Positions 1 to 7,736 of a DNA stretch of 64,000 nucleotides are shown one piece after another. A model generated the notes under the pieces. The model was not told where the DNA came from. It made no database searches and worked only from the letters and a program-made list of their open reading frames with translations. Position numbers and translations under genes: made by a program. This DNA comes from Bacteroidales bacterium UBA5382 (lineage in GTDB: Bacteria; Bacteroidota; Bacteroidia; Bacteroidales; Dysgonomonadaceae), in contig DHOU01000020.1 in NCBI GenBank assembly GCA_002409745.1, positions 6,983 to 70,982 of the forward strand, read 5' to 3'. Numbering within the stretch: position 1 is the stretch's first letter; each line of letters opens with the position of its first letter.

Positions 1-741
1 TTATATTATCATCAATTGCCGGAGAGTTTTTATGAATTGCCTTCGCAGACTTGTCATATTCCGGCTGGCAGCGACGTGGCTTTATTCGATATCAACTTTA
101 AATTTTCGGGATTGGACCTGGTGGAAAAATGGGTGTTGCCATTGACCGTTTTGCCCGATGCTTCCTATTCGTTGAACACGTATAAAGGCCGGCAGAAAGC
201 GTTACTCTGGATAATGCCGTTTAACGACTATTCCGGTAATTATAATGCGGGTAGTATGTATGTGTATTTCGGGAACAATACAACCAAGTATATGACGGCA
301 AGTACCCGTGAGGCCCGAGTGGTGGATGAAAATACCATTTTCTTTTATGCCGGAATTACCGAGGAATTGGCCGAAAACAGAGGCGATTTTAAAGTGAAAT
401 GCGAATTCCTCCCACCTGACGAAGTGACGGAAATAAAAGATTCAAGAACAGGAGATGGTACCGGGCTTTATGTGAAAAAGGGAAGATTGATATTAAGTGC
501 GGATAATCCGGCTTTGGAATTCGAAGTGATAGGAGAGCCTACTTACGAAATCAAAGAGGAATTCGATATCGACCGTCCGCATATTATTAAACGCTTCTTT
601 ACGCTGACGATGGAATATAAGTATAAAGACAGTGATTCCAGTGAAAACATGGTATTTCCTTACAGATGTAAAGGCACCATGATTCTGCAACGTAATATCA
701 GTACATTGATTCCTGACGAAGATCAGGCAGTCTTCTGGTAA
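1..741 (+). CDS. Partial surface glycan-binding-type protein (DUF1735/DUF4973-like), N-terminus outside window
   Basis: The frame is open from base 1, so the true start and the signal peptide lie upstream; the TTG at 16 is not a credible start. About 246 residues are visible. The first part (HIPAGSDVALFDI, then VLPLTVLPD) resembles the end of a DUF1735/BT_3987-type beta-sandwich. The rest (NAGSMYVYFGN, TIFFYAGITEE) resembles the DUF4973/DUF4361-type domain that often follows it. In Bacteroidales such proteins are usually surface lipoproteins encoded after susC/susD and bind glycans at the cell surface; that role is inferred from family and not visible here. A strong hairpin at 781-813 follows, so this is the last gene of its operon. 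The domain names rest on motif resemblance only. Confidence 0.6.
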   Translation, partial: LYYHQLPESFYELPSQTCHIPAGSDVALFDINFKFSGLDLVEKWVLPLTVLPDASYSLNTYKGRQKALLWIMPFNDYSGNYNAGSMYVYFGNNTTKYMTASTREARVVDENTIFFYAGITEELAENRGDFKVKCEFLPPDEVTEIKDSRTGDGTGLYVKKGRLILSADNPALEFEVIGEPTYEIKEEFDIDRPHIIKRFFTLTMEYKYKDSDSSENMVFPYRCKGTMILQRNISTLIPDEDQAVFW

Positions 742-780
742 GTGCGGATTTGGCTGCAGCAGAAGAATAAAACAGGAATA

Positions 781-813
781 AAGGAGTATCCGATATCATA
801 ATGGATACTCCTT
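781..813 (+). terminator. Intrinsic terminator-like hairpin
   Basis: A perfect 11-bp inverted repeat (AAGGAGTATCC ... GGATACTCCTT) with an 11-nt loop begins 40 nt after the stop of the partial surface-protein gene. The downstream sequence is AT-rich rather than a pure T run. It separates that operon from the oxidoreductase gene. Confidence 0.7.
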
Positions 814-836
814 ATATATTGATTTAATCAGGTGTT

Positions 837-869
837 TTTGGAGATTAAACAATCATTTTAGTATCTTTG
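837..869 (+). promoter_or_regulatory. Bacteroidetes-type promoter for the oxidoreductase cluster
   Basis: TTTG at 837-840 and TATCTTTG at 862-869 are separated by 21 nt, an exact fit to the Bacteroides consensus TTTG / 19-21 nt / TAnnTTTG. It implies a 5' leader of roughly 170 nt before the ATG at 1047. A weaker second candidate is TTTG at 908-911 with TATCTTTA at 929-936 (17-nt spacing). Between 742 and 1046 nothing else is seen besides the terminator and these elements. Confidence 0.65.
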
Positions 870-1046
870 AACGAAATTTATTTCAAAACTATTTTTTCTT
901 TATTGTTTTTGTTATGCCGATAATTTTATATCTTTACGGTCTATAAGTAGAAGGTGAGGCATTTGTATCAAAAAGATATCAATAAGTATAAACTATCAAA
1001 TATTTAATTTTTTATTGTTAGTATCTAATCTAAATAAACAGAAATT

Positions 1047-2516
1047 ATGTCGTCAAAAATGTCAAGAAGAAAGTTTATCCAGGCAGGTGCAACAGCAGCT
1101 GTCGGATTAACGGTAGTACCGTCAACGGTATTAGGGAAAAGTATGGGCTATACGGCTCCCAGTGATAAGCTCAATATTGCTGCTGTCGGAATTGGTGGAA
1201 TGGGTTTTGCAAATCTGAAAAATCTGGAAAGCCAAAACATCGTAGGTCTGGCTGATGTGGATTGGAAATATAGCGATCGCGTATTCAAACATTTCCCGAA
1301 GGCTAAGAAGTATTACGATTATCGTAAGATGTATGAAGAGTTGGGAAAAACCATCGATGGGGTTGTCGTGGCTACGGCTGACCATACCCATGCTGTTATC
1401 GCTGCGGATGCAATGACCCTTGGAAAGCATGTCTATGTTCAGAAACCGTTAACCCATACCGTTTATGAGTCTCGTTTGCTCACGAGCCTTGCTAAAAAGT
1501 ATAAAGTTGCTACCAGTATGGGTAACCAGGGCTCGTCGGGCTCCGGTGTTCGGCAAGTAATCGATTGGATTTGGAATGGTGAAATCGGAGAGATTAAAAA
1601 AGTAGAGGCCTTTACCGACCGTCCTATCTGGCCGCAAGGATTGAATACTCCCAAACAAGTTGACAAAATCCCTTCTACTCTCAATTGGGATCTCTTTATA
1701 GGCCCGGCTGCCAAACGTCCGTTCAATAATATTTATCATCCCTGGAACTGGCGCGGATGGTGGGACTTCGGTACGGGAGCTTTAGGCGATATGGCTTGCC
1801 ATATTCTTCATCCGGTATTTAAAGGTCTCCGACTGGGTTATCCTACCAAAGTGGAAGGCTCTTCGACCATGTTGTTGAATGATTGCGCTCCCACCGCACA
1901 AATCGTTAAATATACGTTCCCCGCACGCGAAAATCTTCCTAAGGTGGCTTTCCCCGAAGTGGAAGTTACTTGGTACGACGGTGGTTTGCTACCGGTTCGT
2001 CCCGAAGGCGTACCCGCCGGCAAGAACCTGAATGATAGCGGTGGAGCCGTTATTTTCCACGGAACAAAAGATACGCTTATCTGTGGATGTTACGGTGTAA
2101 ATCCATGGTTGGTTTCCGGAAGAAAACCCGATTCTCCCAAAACCCAACGCGAAGTAACTCTTTCCCATGAACTGGACTGGGTACGCGCTGCCAAGGAAAG
2201 TCCCGAAAACCGTGTCGAAACCGCTTCTCCTTTCTCCGAAGCAGGTCCTTTCAACGAAATGGTTGTAATGGGTGTGTTAGGTGTCAGATTGCAGAGCCTG
2301 AATCAGGAATTGCATTGGGACGGGGCAAATATGAAGTTTACCAATATTCCGGCCGGTGCAACTATCCGCACGATTATCGCTGACGGATTTAAGATTACCG
2401 ACGGTGATCCTTCTTTCGATAAAACATGGACGGAACCGGTGGATGCCAATGCTTATGCAGAGGAATTAATCAAGCATACGTATAAAAACGGATGGAAATT
2501 ACCGGCAATGCCGTAA
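1047..2516 (+). CDS. Gfo/Idh/MocA-family oxidoreductase with Tat signal
   Basis: A 489-residue NAD(P)-dependent sugar dehydrogenase-like protein. The N-terminus carries a twin-arginine signal (SRRKFIQ, residues 6-12) followed by a hydrophobic stretch, so the protein is predicted to be exported folded with its cofactor. The Rossmann motif GIGGMG is at about residues 48-53, and the catalytic-lysine motif, normally EKP, appears as QKP near residue 132. The C-terminal half (NWRGWWDFGTGALGDM) is typical of the Bacteroidetes subgroup. It is followed by DUF1080 and TIM-barrel lipoprotein genes. In homologous Bacteroides loci such an oxidoreductase converts the C3 hydroxyl of a glycoside to a ketone, which activates the bond for cleavage. 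Substrate here is unknown. ATG 1059 is an alternative start but would leave only three residues before the RR pair. Confidence 0.88.
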   Translation: MSSKMSRRKFIQAGATAAVGLTVVPSTVLGKSMGYTAPSDKLNIAAVGIGGMGFANLKNLESQNIVGLADVDWKYSDRVFKHFPKAKKYYDYRKMYEELGKTIDGVVVATADHTHAVIAADAMTLGKHVYVQKPLTHTVYESRLLTSLAKKYKVATSMGNQGSSGSGVRQVIDWIWNGEIGEIKKVEAFTDRPIWPQGLNTPKQVDKIPSTLNWDLFIGPAAKRPFNNIYHPWNWRGWWDFGTGALGDMACHILHPVFKGLRLGYPTKVEGSSTMLLNDCAPTAQIVKYTFPARENLPKVAFPEVEVTWYDGGLLPVRPEGVPAGKNLNDSGGAVIFHGTKDTLICGCYGVNPWLVSGRKPDSPKTQREVTLSHELDWVRAAKESPENRVETASPFSEAGPFNEMVVMGVLGVRLQSLNQELHWDGANMKFTNIPAGATIRTIIADGFKITDGDPSFDKTWTEPVDANAYAEELIKHTYKNGWKLPAMP

Positions 2517-2549
2517 AAACTCAATAAAAACGTAATTTCCTTTCGGAAA

Positions 2550-2623
2550 ATGTCATTCCGGTTAGTTCTTATGAATATTCCGGAATGGCATATTATTCCA
2601 TTTCTACAAAAATGGAATGATAT
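2550..2623 (+). other. Two consecutive hairpins in the intergenic mRNA
   Basis: Two long inverted repeats lie back to back between the oxidoreductase and DUF1080 genes. The first pairs 2550-2561 with 2580-2591 (12 bp, one G-U). The second pairs 2590-2603 with 2610-2623 (14 bp, one G-U). No T tract follows, so they may act as mRNA-stability or processing elements rather than as a full terminator. Function is inferred. Confidence 0.5.
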
Positions 2624-2658
2624 TGAAGAAAATAAGTTTATAAAAAAAAGAAATCGTT

Positions 2659-3429
2659 ATGAAAAAAGTGTATTATGTATTTAGTTTACTCATTATGTCG
2701 AGTATGATTTTTGCATCCTGCAACAATGCTCAAAAGAAAGCGGATGCCCAAGCGACAGATTCGGTGGAAGTAACTCCGGAAGACAAATGGATCACCCTTT
2801 TTGACGGCACATCCCTTAACGGGTGGCGCGGCTACGGACGTACCGATGTACCGGCAGCTTGGACTATTGAGGATGGTGCTTTAAAGATCAATGGTTCGGG
2901 AAAAGGAGAAGCCGGCGCTAAGGATGGCGGCGATCTTATTTATGACCGGAAATTCAAAAATTTCGAACTTACCTTTGAATGGAAAGTGTCGGAAGGTGCA
3001 AATAGCGGTGTGCTTTATTTGGCTCAGGAAGTTGAGGGCGAACCTATCTGGAAATCGGCTCCCGAATATCAGGTATTGGATAACGAAAGACATCCGGATG
3101 CTAAATTAGGTAAAAATAATAACCGTCAATCGGCTTCTTTATACGACCTGATCCCTGCTGTTCCGCAAAATTCAAAACCTGCCGGCGAATGGAATACCGG
3201 TGGTGTGTTGGTATACAAAGGAACGGTTGTTCATTCGCAAAACGGTGAAAATGTAGTGGAATATCATTTGTGGACCGATGACTGGAAGAAATTGGTCGAA
3301 GGAAGTAAATTCAAAGGATGGGAAAACTTCATCAATGCCGGTGGTGAAAACCAAGAAGGTTATATCGGATTGCAAGACCATGGCGATGATGTATGGTACC
3401 GCAATATCAAAATTAAAGTTTTAGATTAA
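2659..3429 (+). CDS. DUF1080 lipoprotein, probable 3-keto-glycoside hydrolase
   Basis: 256 residues with an SPII signal (lipobox IFASC, lipidated Cys21) and a single DUF1080 (PF06439) concanavalin-like fold: FDGTSLNGWRGYG near residues 48-60, the ANSGVLYL strand, EYQVLDN, and a terminal WYRNIKIKVLD strand. The family was long called 3-keto-disaccharide hydrolase. In Bacteroides loci with the same neighbours, DUF1080 enzymes cleave glycosides already oxidised at C3. The neighbours on both sides support that role, acting at the periplasmic or outer-membrane face. The substrate cannot be read from sequence. Hairpins lie both before (2550-2623) and after (3445-3488) the gene, so its expression may be tuned separately. 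Confidence 0.88.
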   Translation: MKKVYYVFSLLIMSSMIFASCNNAQKKADAQATDSVEVTPEDKWITLFDGTSLNGWRGYGRTDVPAAWTIEDGALKINGSGKGEAGAKDGGDLIYDRKFKNFELTFEWKVSEGANSGVLYLAQEVEGEPIWKSAPEYQVLDNERHPDAKLGKNNNRQSASLYDLIPAVPQNSKPAGEWNTGGVLVYKGTVVHSQNGENVVEYHLWTDDWKKLVEGSKFKGWENFINAGGENQEGYIGLQDHGDDVWYRNIKIKVLD

Positions 3430-3444
3430 GCATCTTTTCATATA

Positions 3445-3488
3445 AAGAGTGTTCTTAATAGATGTTTCTATTAAGGATGCTCTTTTTT
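3445..3488 (+). terminator. Terminator or attenuator between DUF1080 and TIM-barrel genes
   Basis: A 17-bp stem (3445-3461 with 3468-3484; four wobble or A-U pairs in the middle) has a 6-nt loop and is followed by a T run at 3484-3488. An ATG at 3462 sits in the loop, which argues against that codon as the start of the next gene. Confidence 0.7.
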
Positions 3489-3503
3489 AATAATTGTATT
3501 ACA

Positions 3504-4406
3504 ATGAAAAAACAGTCATTATTACTAATCGTAGTCCTGTTCTCCGGTCTGGTTGCTTTGGCCGGATGCAATCAACAGGCAAAATCAGGTGAAAGCAATG
3601 AAAGGCCTAAACAAAAAAAAGACCTCTATCTCCAATTGTATTCCGTACGGGACGATATCAAAGCCGATTTTCCGGGTACGATTGCGAAGGTTGCCGAGAT
3701 AGGCTTTACGGGCGTGGAAGCGGCCGGATATGCCGACGGCAAATTCTATGGATTGACTCCGGAAGAGTTTAAAAAAGCGATTGAGGGTGCCGGCATGCAA
3801 GTTCTTTCTTCACACGTCGGAAGACCGTTGGCTGAAAAGACTGCCGATACCAATTGGGAAGAAATTTGGCAATGGTGGGATACGGCTATCCAAGCTCATA
3901 AAGCAGCGGGCATGAAATATGTTATTGTTCCTTGGATCCCTGCTCCTAAGACGTTGGATGATGTAAAAGCGTATGCCGATTATTTCAATCAAATAGGGGA
4001 GAAAGTCAATGCAGCCGGTATGCGTTTCGGATATCATAATCACAATTTCGAATTTCAGGAAATAGAAGGACAACCCATTTACGATTATTTCCTGCAAAAT
4101 ACCGATCCGAAAAAAGTATTCTTCCAAATGGATGTCTATTGGGTGAATCGCGGCGGAAAAACACCGGTCGAATATTTCAAAAAATATCCGGGAAGATTCG
4201 AAATCCTGCATATTAAAGATGAAAAAGAACTTGGACAAAGCGGAGCGGTCGGTTTTGATGCTATCTTCAATCATATTGCCGAAGCCGGAACAAAATATAA
4301 TGTCGTAGAGGTAGAACGATATGACTACACTCCGTTAGAAAGCGTGAAAATGAGTTATGATTATTTGATCGATAGCCCCTTTGTAAAAGAAAGCTATTCG
4401 AAATGA
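3504..4406 (+). CDS. Sugar phosphate isomerase/epimerase-like TIM-barrel lipoprotein
   Basis: 300 residues from the ATG at 3504. This start gives a clean SPII signal (MKKQ..., lipobox ALAGC, Cys22), whereas the upstream ATG at 3462 lies in a terminator loop. The mature part is an AP-endonuclease-2/xylose-isomerase-like TIM barrel with likely metal ligands in GYHNHNFEF, QMDVYWV, ILHIKDE and VEVERYD. Related lipoproteins accompany DUF1080 hydrolases and Gfo/Idh/MocA oxidoreductases in Bacteroides; some process the 3-keto sugar or its enediol (glucal-type) intermediate by hydration or isomerisation. The exact reaction here is inferred from context. Likely the third gene of the 1047-4406 cluster, with read-through of the hairpin at 3445-3488. 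Confidence 0.85.
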   Translation: MKKQSLLLIVVLFSGLVALAGCNQQAKSGESNERPKQKKDLYLQLYSVRDDIKADFPGTIAKVAEIGFTGVEAAGYADGKFYGLTPEEFKKAIEGAGMQVLSSHVGRPLAEKTADTNWEEIWQWWDTAIQAHKAAGMKYVIVPWIPAPKTLDDVKAYADYFNQIGEKVNAAGMRFGYHNHNFEFQEIEGQPIYDYFLQNTDPKKVFFQMDVYWVNRGGKTPVEYFKKYPGRFEILHIKDEKELGQSGAVGFDAIFNHIAEAGTKYNVVEVERYDYTPLESVKMSYDYLIDSPFVKESYSK

Positions 4407-4450
4407 TTTCAGATTTAAAACGGGATTATTAGTGTGATCATTCACATACT

Positions 4451-4488
4451 AAAAAACTCCCTTGCGGAATTCCGCAGGGGAGTTTTTT
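4451..4488. terminator. Bidirectional terminator between convergent genes
   Basis: AAAAAACTCCC and GGGAGTTTTTT flank a GC-rich inner stem (GCGG ... CCGC). The A run on one side and T run on the other make it usable from both strands, for the TIM-barrel gene (+) and the aldolase gene (-). Confidence 0.85.
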
Positions 4489-4515
4489 ATAAAACCTTGA
4501 ATTAAGAAACAGTTT

Positions 4516-5508
4516 CTAAGCTTTTCCGGCGCTGCCGAGAACCTTTTCCGTTTTGTGTTTGTAGAGTTTCTTCAATTCGTCACGAGCCGGTCCGAGATAT
4601 TTACGCGGATCGAATTCAGCGGGTTTCAAAGCAAATACTTCGCGTACGGCTGCAGTCATCGCCAAACGTCCGTCAGAGTCTATATTGATCTTGCATACAG
4701 CCGAAGTAGCCGCTTTACGCAGTTGTTCTTCGGGGATACCGATAGAATCTTTCAAATGACCGCCGTATTTATTAATGGTATCCACATATTCCTGAGGTAC
4801 GGAAGAAGAACCGTGAAGAACAATGGGGAATCCGGGGATTCTTTCTTCGATTTCTTTCAAGATGTCGAAACGCAATTCGGGCGGTACGAGCCGGCCGTTT
4901 TCGTCACGGGTGCATTGAGCGGGAGTGAATTTATTGGCTCCGTGCGAAGTGCCGATAGAGATAGCCAATGAGTCGACGCCGGTGCGGCTGACAAAATCCA
5001 CCACTTCATCGGGTTCGGTATACGTGTGATGTTCAGCAACCACATCGTCTTCGATACCGGCTAAGACACCCAATTCGCCTTCCACCGTTACATCGTGTTG
5101 ATGAGCGTATTCTACGACTCTTTTTGTTAAGGCGATATTTTCTTCGTAAGGAAGGTGCGAACCGTCGATCATCACGGATGAAAATCCGTATTCGATACAA
5201 CTTTTGCAGAGTTCAAAGCTGTCGCCGTGATCCAAGTGCAATACGATAGGAATTTCGTAGCCTAATTCTTTGGCATATTCCACGGCTCCTTGGGCCATAT
5301 AACGCAAAAGCGTTTGGTTGGCATATTTTCTGGCACCGCTCGAAACCTGCAAGATAACCGGAGATTTGGTTTCTACGCAAGCCGAGATGATGGCTTGCAA
5401 TTGCTCCATGTTGTTGAAATTGAAAGCAGGAATTGCGTATCCTCCATCAATTGCCTTTTTAAATAGTTCTTTTGAGTTCACAAGACCCAATTCTTTATAA
5501 CTTACCAT
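4516..5508 (-). CDS. fba: Class II fructose-1,6-bisphosphate aldolase
   Basis: 330 residues, full length for the zinc-dependent aldolase family. It cleaves fructose-1,6-bisphosphate into dihydroxyacetone phosphate and glyceraldehyde-3-phosphate in cytoplasmic glycolysis. Visible motifs are HLDHGDS (residues 91-97, zinc and catalytic region), MIDGSHLPYEEN, VEGELG, ISIGTSHGA and the phosphate-binding VLHGSSSVP. The C-terminus is a lysine-rich helix. Single gene with its own candidate promoter at 5555-5562 and a shared terminator at 4451-4488. Tagatose-bisphosphate aldolase is the only close alternative, and the length and motifs favour the glycolytic enzyme. Confidence 0.95.
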   Translation of the reverse strand: MVSYKELGLVNSKELFKKAIDGGYAIPAFNFNNMEQLQAIISACVETKSPVILQVSSGARKYANQTLLRYMAQGAVEYAKELGYEIPIVLHLDHGDSFELCKSCIEYGFSSVMIDGSHLPYEENIALTKRVVEYAHQHDVTVEGELGVLAGIEDDVVAEHHTYTEPDEVVDFVSRTGVDSLAISIGTSHGANKFTPAQCTRDENGRLVPPELRFDILKEIEERIPGFPIVLHGSSSVPQEYVDTINKYGGHLKDSIGIPEEQLRKAATSAVCKINIDSDGRLAMTAAVREVFALKPAEFDPRKYLGPARDELKKLYKHKTEKVLGSAGKA

Positions 5509-5554
5509 TTTTTCTATTTGTTTTTATATTATACTGAATGATAGAATTGTGGTG

Positions 5555-5562
5555 CAAAAATA
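5555..5562 (-). promoter_or_regulatory. -7 element of the fba promoter
   Basis: On the minus strand this reads TATTTTTG, matching TAnnTTTG, 46 nt upstream of the fba ATG. No good TTTG was found at the -33 distance, so this is a half-match. Confidence 0.4.
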
Positions 5563-5750
5563 GCAATTAATTGGCAATTGGTGAAATATTTTCCGAAAAG
5601 AGTCGGTCAAAATGCTGTGGTAAGGATAAAAATAATAAAATGGCGGTGAAATATTATTCTAATAAAATACTTGCGGAATCTCTTTTCTTACTATTTTTGT
5701 ATTCTAATAGATGTTTAACTTGTAATGGTCTATGTGTTGAAAATAGAATA

Positions 5751-5846
5751 AGAATCTGTTTAGATTTATTTTCCGATTCAAAAAGATTTGTTTTTTGAAG
5801 GTGAAGAATACTCTCATGACCGCCTTTCGTCAGCGATTTAAGCGGA
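5751..5846 (-). repeat. MITE-like intergenic repeat, copy 1 (inverted)
   Basis: Read on the minus strand, this segment closely matches the copies at 7211-7310 and 23833-24015: a shared ACGAAAGGCGGTCATG block, then GAGTATTCTTC, CCTTCAAAAAACAAATC and CAGATTCT. The well-preserved terminus is AGAATCTGTTTA at 5751. The other end (near 5846) has diverged. It lies just upstream of the alanine dehydrogenase gene. The rest of the gap 5509-5900 holds only the fba promoter and AT-rich DNA. Confidence 0.75.
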
Positions 5847-5900
5847 TTCCAAATTCCGGAAAAGGATGAAATCTCAAATATATTTATTAAATATTTTATT

Positions 5901-7007
5901 ATGATTATAGGAATACCCAAAGAAATTAAAGAGCAGGAGGGAAGAGTCGCAATGACCCCCGATGGAGTCTTCGAACTTACCCGTAGAGGACACAAAGTCT
6001 TTGTGCAAAGAGGGGCTGGTGTCGAAAGTCAATTACCGAACGAAAATTATCAACGGGCCGGGGCTGTCATTCTCGATCATATAGAGGATGTGTATGCAAC
6101 TGCCGACATGATCGTGAAAGTAAAAGAACCCATTGAGAAAGAATATCCTTTGATAAAAAAAGATCAGGTGATATTCACGTATTTTCATTTTGCATCCAAT
6201 AAAAAATTAACGGAAGCGATGCTTTCGAGTGGATCGGTTTGTATTGCTTATGAAACAGTGATCGATAAAAATGGGGCGTTGCCGTTACTTATTCCGATGA
6301 GTGAAGTTGCCGGTCGTTTATCTATTCAACAGGGAGCAAAGTATCTGGAGAAACCCCAGGGAGGAAAAGGAGTCGTGTTGGGAGGCGTTCCCGGCGTGAA
6401 ACCGGCTGAAGTCGTCATTATTGGAGCTGGGGTAGTGGGGCATAATGCCGCGCAAATGGCCGCCGGATTGGGCGCAAGAGTCAAAATATTGGATGTTAAT
6501 TTAAACAGGCTTCGATACTTATCGGAAATCTTACCTTCGAATGTGGAGACGCTTTATTCCACAGAAATGTCTATAGCCGAATCGATTAAGACGGCTGATT
6601 TGGTTATTGGCGCGACCTTGCTGGTCGGAGCAAAAGCGCCGCATCTGGTTAAACGTGAAATGTTGAAAGAGATGGTTCCCGGAACGGTAATGATTGATGT
6701 TTCGGTCGATCAGGGAGGTTGTTTCGAAACGACACATCCTACCACCCACGCCCATCCTACGTATGAAGTGGATGGAATTGTTCATTATTGTGTCGCCAAC
6801 ATTCCCGGAGCGGTTCCGGTTACATCCACTCGCGCGCTCACCAATTCCACGCTCCCATATGTGATTCGATTGGCTGAAAATGGATGGGCGGGCGCTTGTA
6901 AACAATTTCCTGATTTGCGAAGTGGCGTGAATATCGTAAAAGGAGAAGTCGTTTTCAAAAATGTTGCGGATTCGCTGGATTTACCTTATGTAGAATTAAA
7001 CTTGTAG
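5901..7007 (+). CDS. ald: Alanine dehydrogenase
   Basis: 368 residues. It catalyses NAD-dependent reversible oxidative deamination of L-alanine to pyruvate and ammonia in the cytoplasm. The catalytic residues fall at exactly the canonical positions: Lys75 (VKVKEP), His96 (TYFHFA) and Asp270 (DVSVDQGG). The NAD-binding motif is IIGAGVVGHNAA, and the family start MIIGIPKEIK is complete. It stands alone, flanked by two copies of the same intergenic repeat (5751-5846 and 7211-7310), which may supply transcript ends. No convincing promoter consensus was found. Confidence 0.95.
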   Translation: MIIGIPKEIKEQEGRVAMTPDGVFELTRRGHKVFVQRGAGVESQLPNENYQRAGAVILDHIEDVYATADMIVKVKEPIEKEYPLIKKDQVIFTYFHFASNKKLTEAMLSSGSVCIAYETVIDKNGALPLLIPMSEVAGRLSIQQGAKYLEKPQGGKGVVLGGVPGVKPAEVVIIGAGVVGHNAAQMAAGLGARVKILDVNLNRLRYLSEILPSNVETLYSTEMSIAESIKTADLVIGATLLVGAKAPHLVKREMLKEMVPGTVMIDVSVDQGGCFETTHPTTHAHPTYEVDGIVHYCVANIPGAVPVTSTRALTNSTLPYVIRLAENGWAGACKQFPDLRSGVNIVKGEVVFKNVADSLDLPYVELNL

Positions 7008-7210
7008 GAAGAGAATGTCACTCTGCGGCGTGACGGTAAAAAAGTAAATAATTCATGCGAACGATGACGGGTGGAGCTCACCTCGTGTGGAAGGCCTGCT
7101 CGAACCTTAAGTGTGAAAACGGACTTTGTGTGGAAAAAAACGGACATGCGGGTGCATTATTCTGCTCATATCCTTTGTACTTAGCGGAAATTTTTTTTCC
7201 TTTGTTCGTA

Positions 7211-7310
7211 AGAAACGATTTAAATTTCTTACGAAAGGCGGTCATGGGAGTATTCTTCGCCTTCAAAAAACAAATCTTTTTGAACCGCGAAATAAATTTA
7301 AATAGATTCT
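7211..7310 (+). repeat. MITE-like intergenic repeat, copy 2
   Basis: A 100-bp element bounded by imperfect inverted termini: AGAAACGATTTAAATTT at 7211 and AAATTTAAATAGATTCT ending at 7310. The left end also forms a local hairpin (GTAAGAAA ... TTTCTTAC, 7208-7231). Sequence is shared with 5751-5846 and 23833-24015. The surrounding gap 7008-7353 has no credible gene; short ORFs across it follow the repeat. Confidence 0.8.
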
Positions 7311-7353
7311 GAATAGAATTGAAAGAGAACCCCAATGAAATATTAATCGACTA

Positions 7354-7665
7354 ATGGAAAATTTAGACAAACAAAATCAAATACAAATAGAATTGGGTGA
7401 GGACGTGGCCCAAGGAACTTATTCGAACTTGGCAATCATTTCGCATTCCACGTCGGAGTTTATTATCGATTTTATCCGCATAGTGCCGGGAATACCGAAA
7501 GCCAAGGTAAAGTCGCGTATCATCCTGACACCCGAACATGCCAAGCGGTTGTTATTCGCTTTAAAAGAGAATATCGACAAGTTTGAAAATGCCAACGGTC
7601 CGATTCGCATGGGGGGCGACCCCGGAGGTTTTCTGCCGCCTATCGGAGGCATAGGGCAGGCGTGA
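7354..7665 (+). CDS. DUF3467 protein
   Basis: 103 residues, the usual size of DUF3467, a small cytoplasmic family widespread in Bacteroidetes and with no assigned function. The visible core is EDVAQGTYSNLAIISHS, EFIIDFIRIVPG and SRIILTPEHAKRLLFAL, predicted to form a small alpha/beta fold. The tail is glycine/proline-rich (GGDPGGFLPPIGGIG). It lies 71 nt before cydA but the spacer is a short tandem repeat, so co-transcription is uncertain. Confidence 0.85.
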   Translation: MENLDKQNQIQIELGEDVAQGTYSNLAIISHSTSEFIIDFIRIVPGIPKAKVKSRIILTPEHAKRLLFALKENIDKFENANGPIRMGGDPGGFLPPIGGIGQA

Positions 7666-7669
7666 TGAA

Positions 7670-7710
7670 GGATGATGTATGATGTATGAAGGATGATGTG
7701 TATACGGTAT
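7670..7710 (+). repeat. Short tandem repeat in the spacer before cydA
   Basis: Direct repeats of GATGATGTAT and GATGTATGAAG fill most of the gap between the DUF3467 gene and cydA. It is one of about a dozen spacers in the window made of 7-10-nt tandem words. Confidence 0.6.
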
Positions 7711-7736
7711 GAATTAATTTAAATATACAACAGTCT

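Noticed and set aside
3462..3503. Upstream ATG for the TIM-barrel lipoprotein
   Set aside because: It lies in the loop of a terminator hairpin and would place 14 residues in front of a complete SPII signal.
5571..5798. 75-aa ORF upstream of ald
   Set aside because: Covers a MITE-like repeat and AT-rich spacer; no recognisable protein features.
7055..7335. 85-aa ORFs on both strands between ald and the DUF3467 gene
   Set aside because: They track the repeat element; the peptide FLKAKNT...FRKKFK also appears at 23655-23978 only because the DNA repeat is shared.
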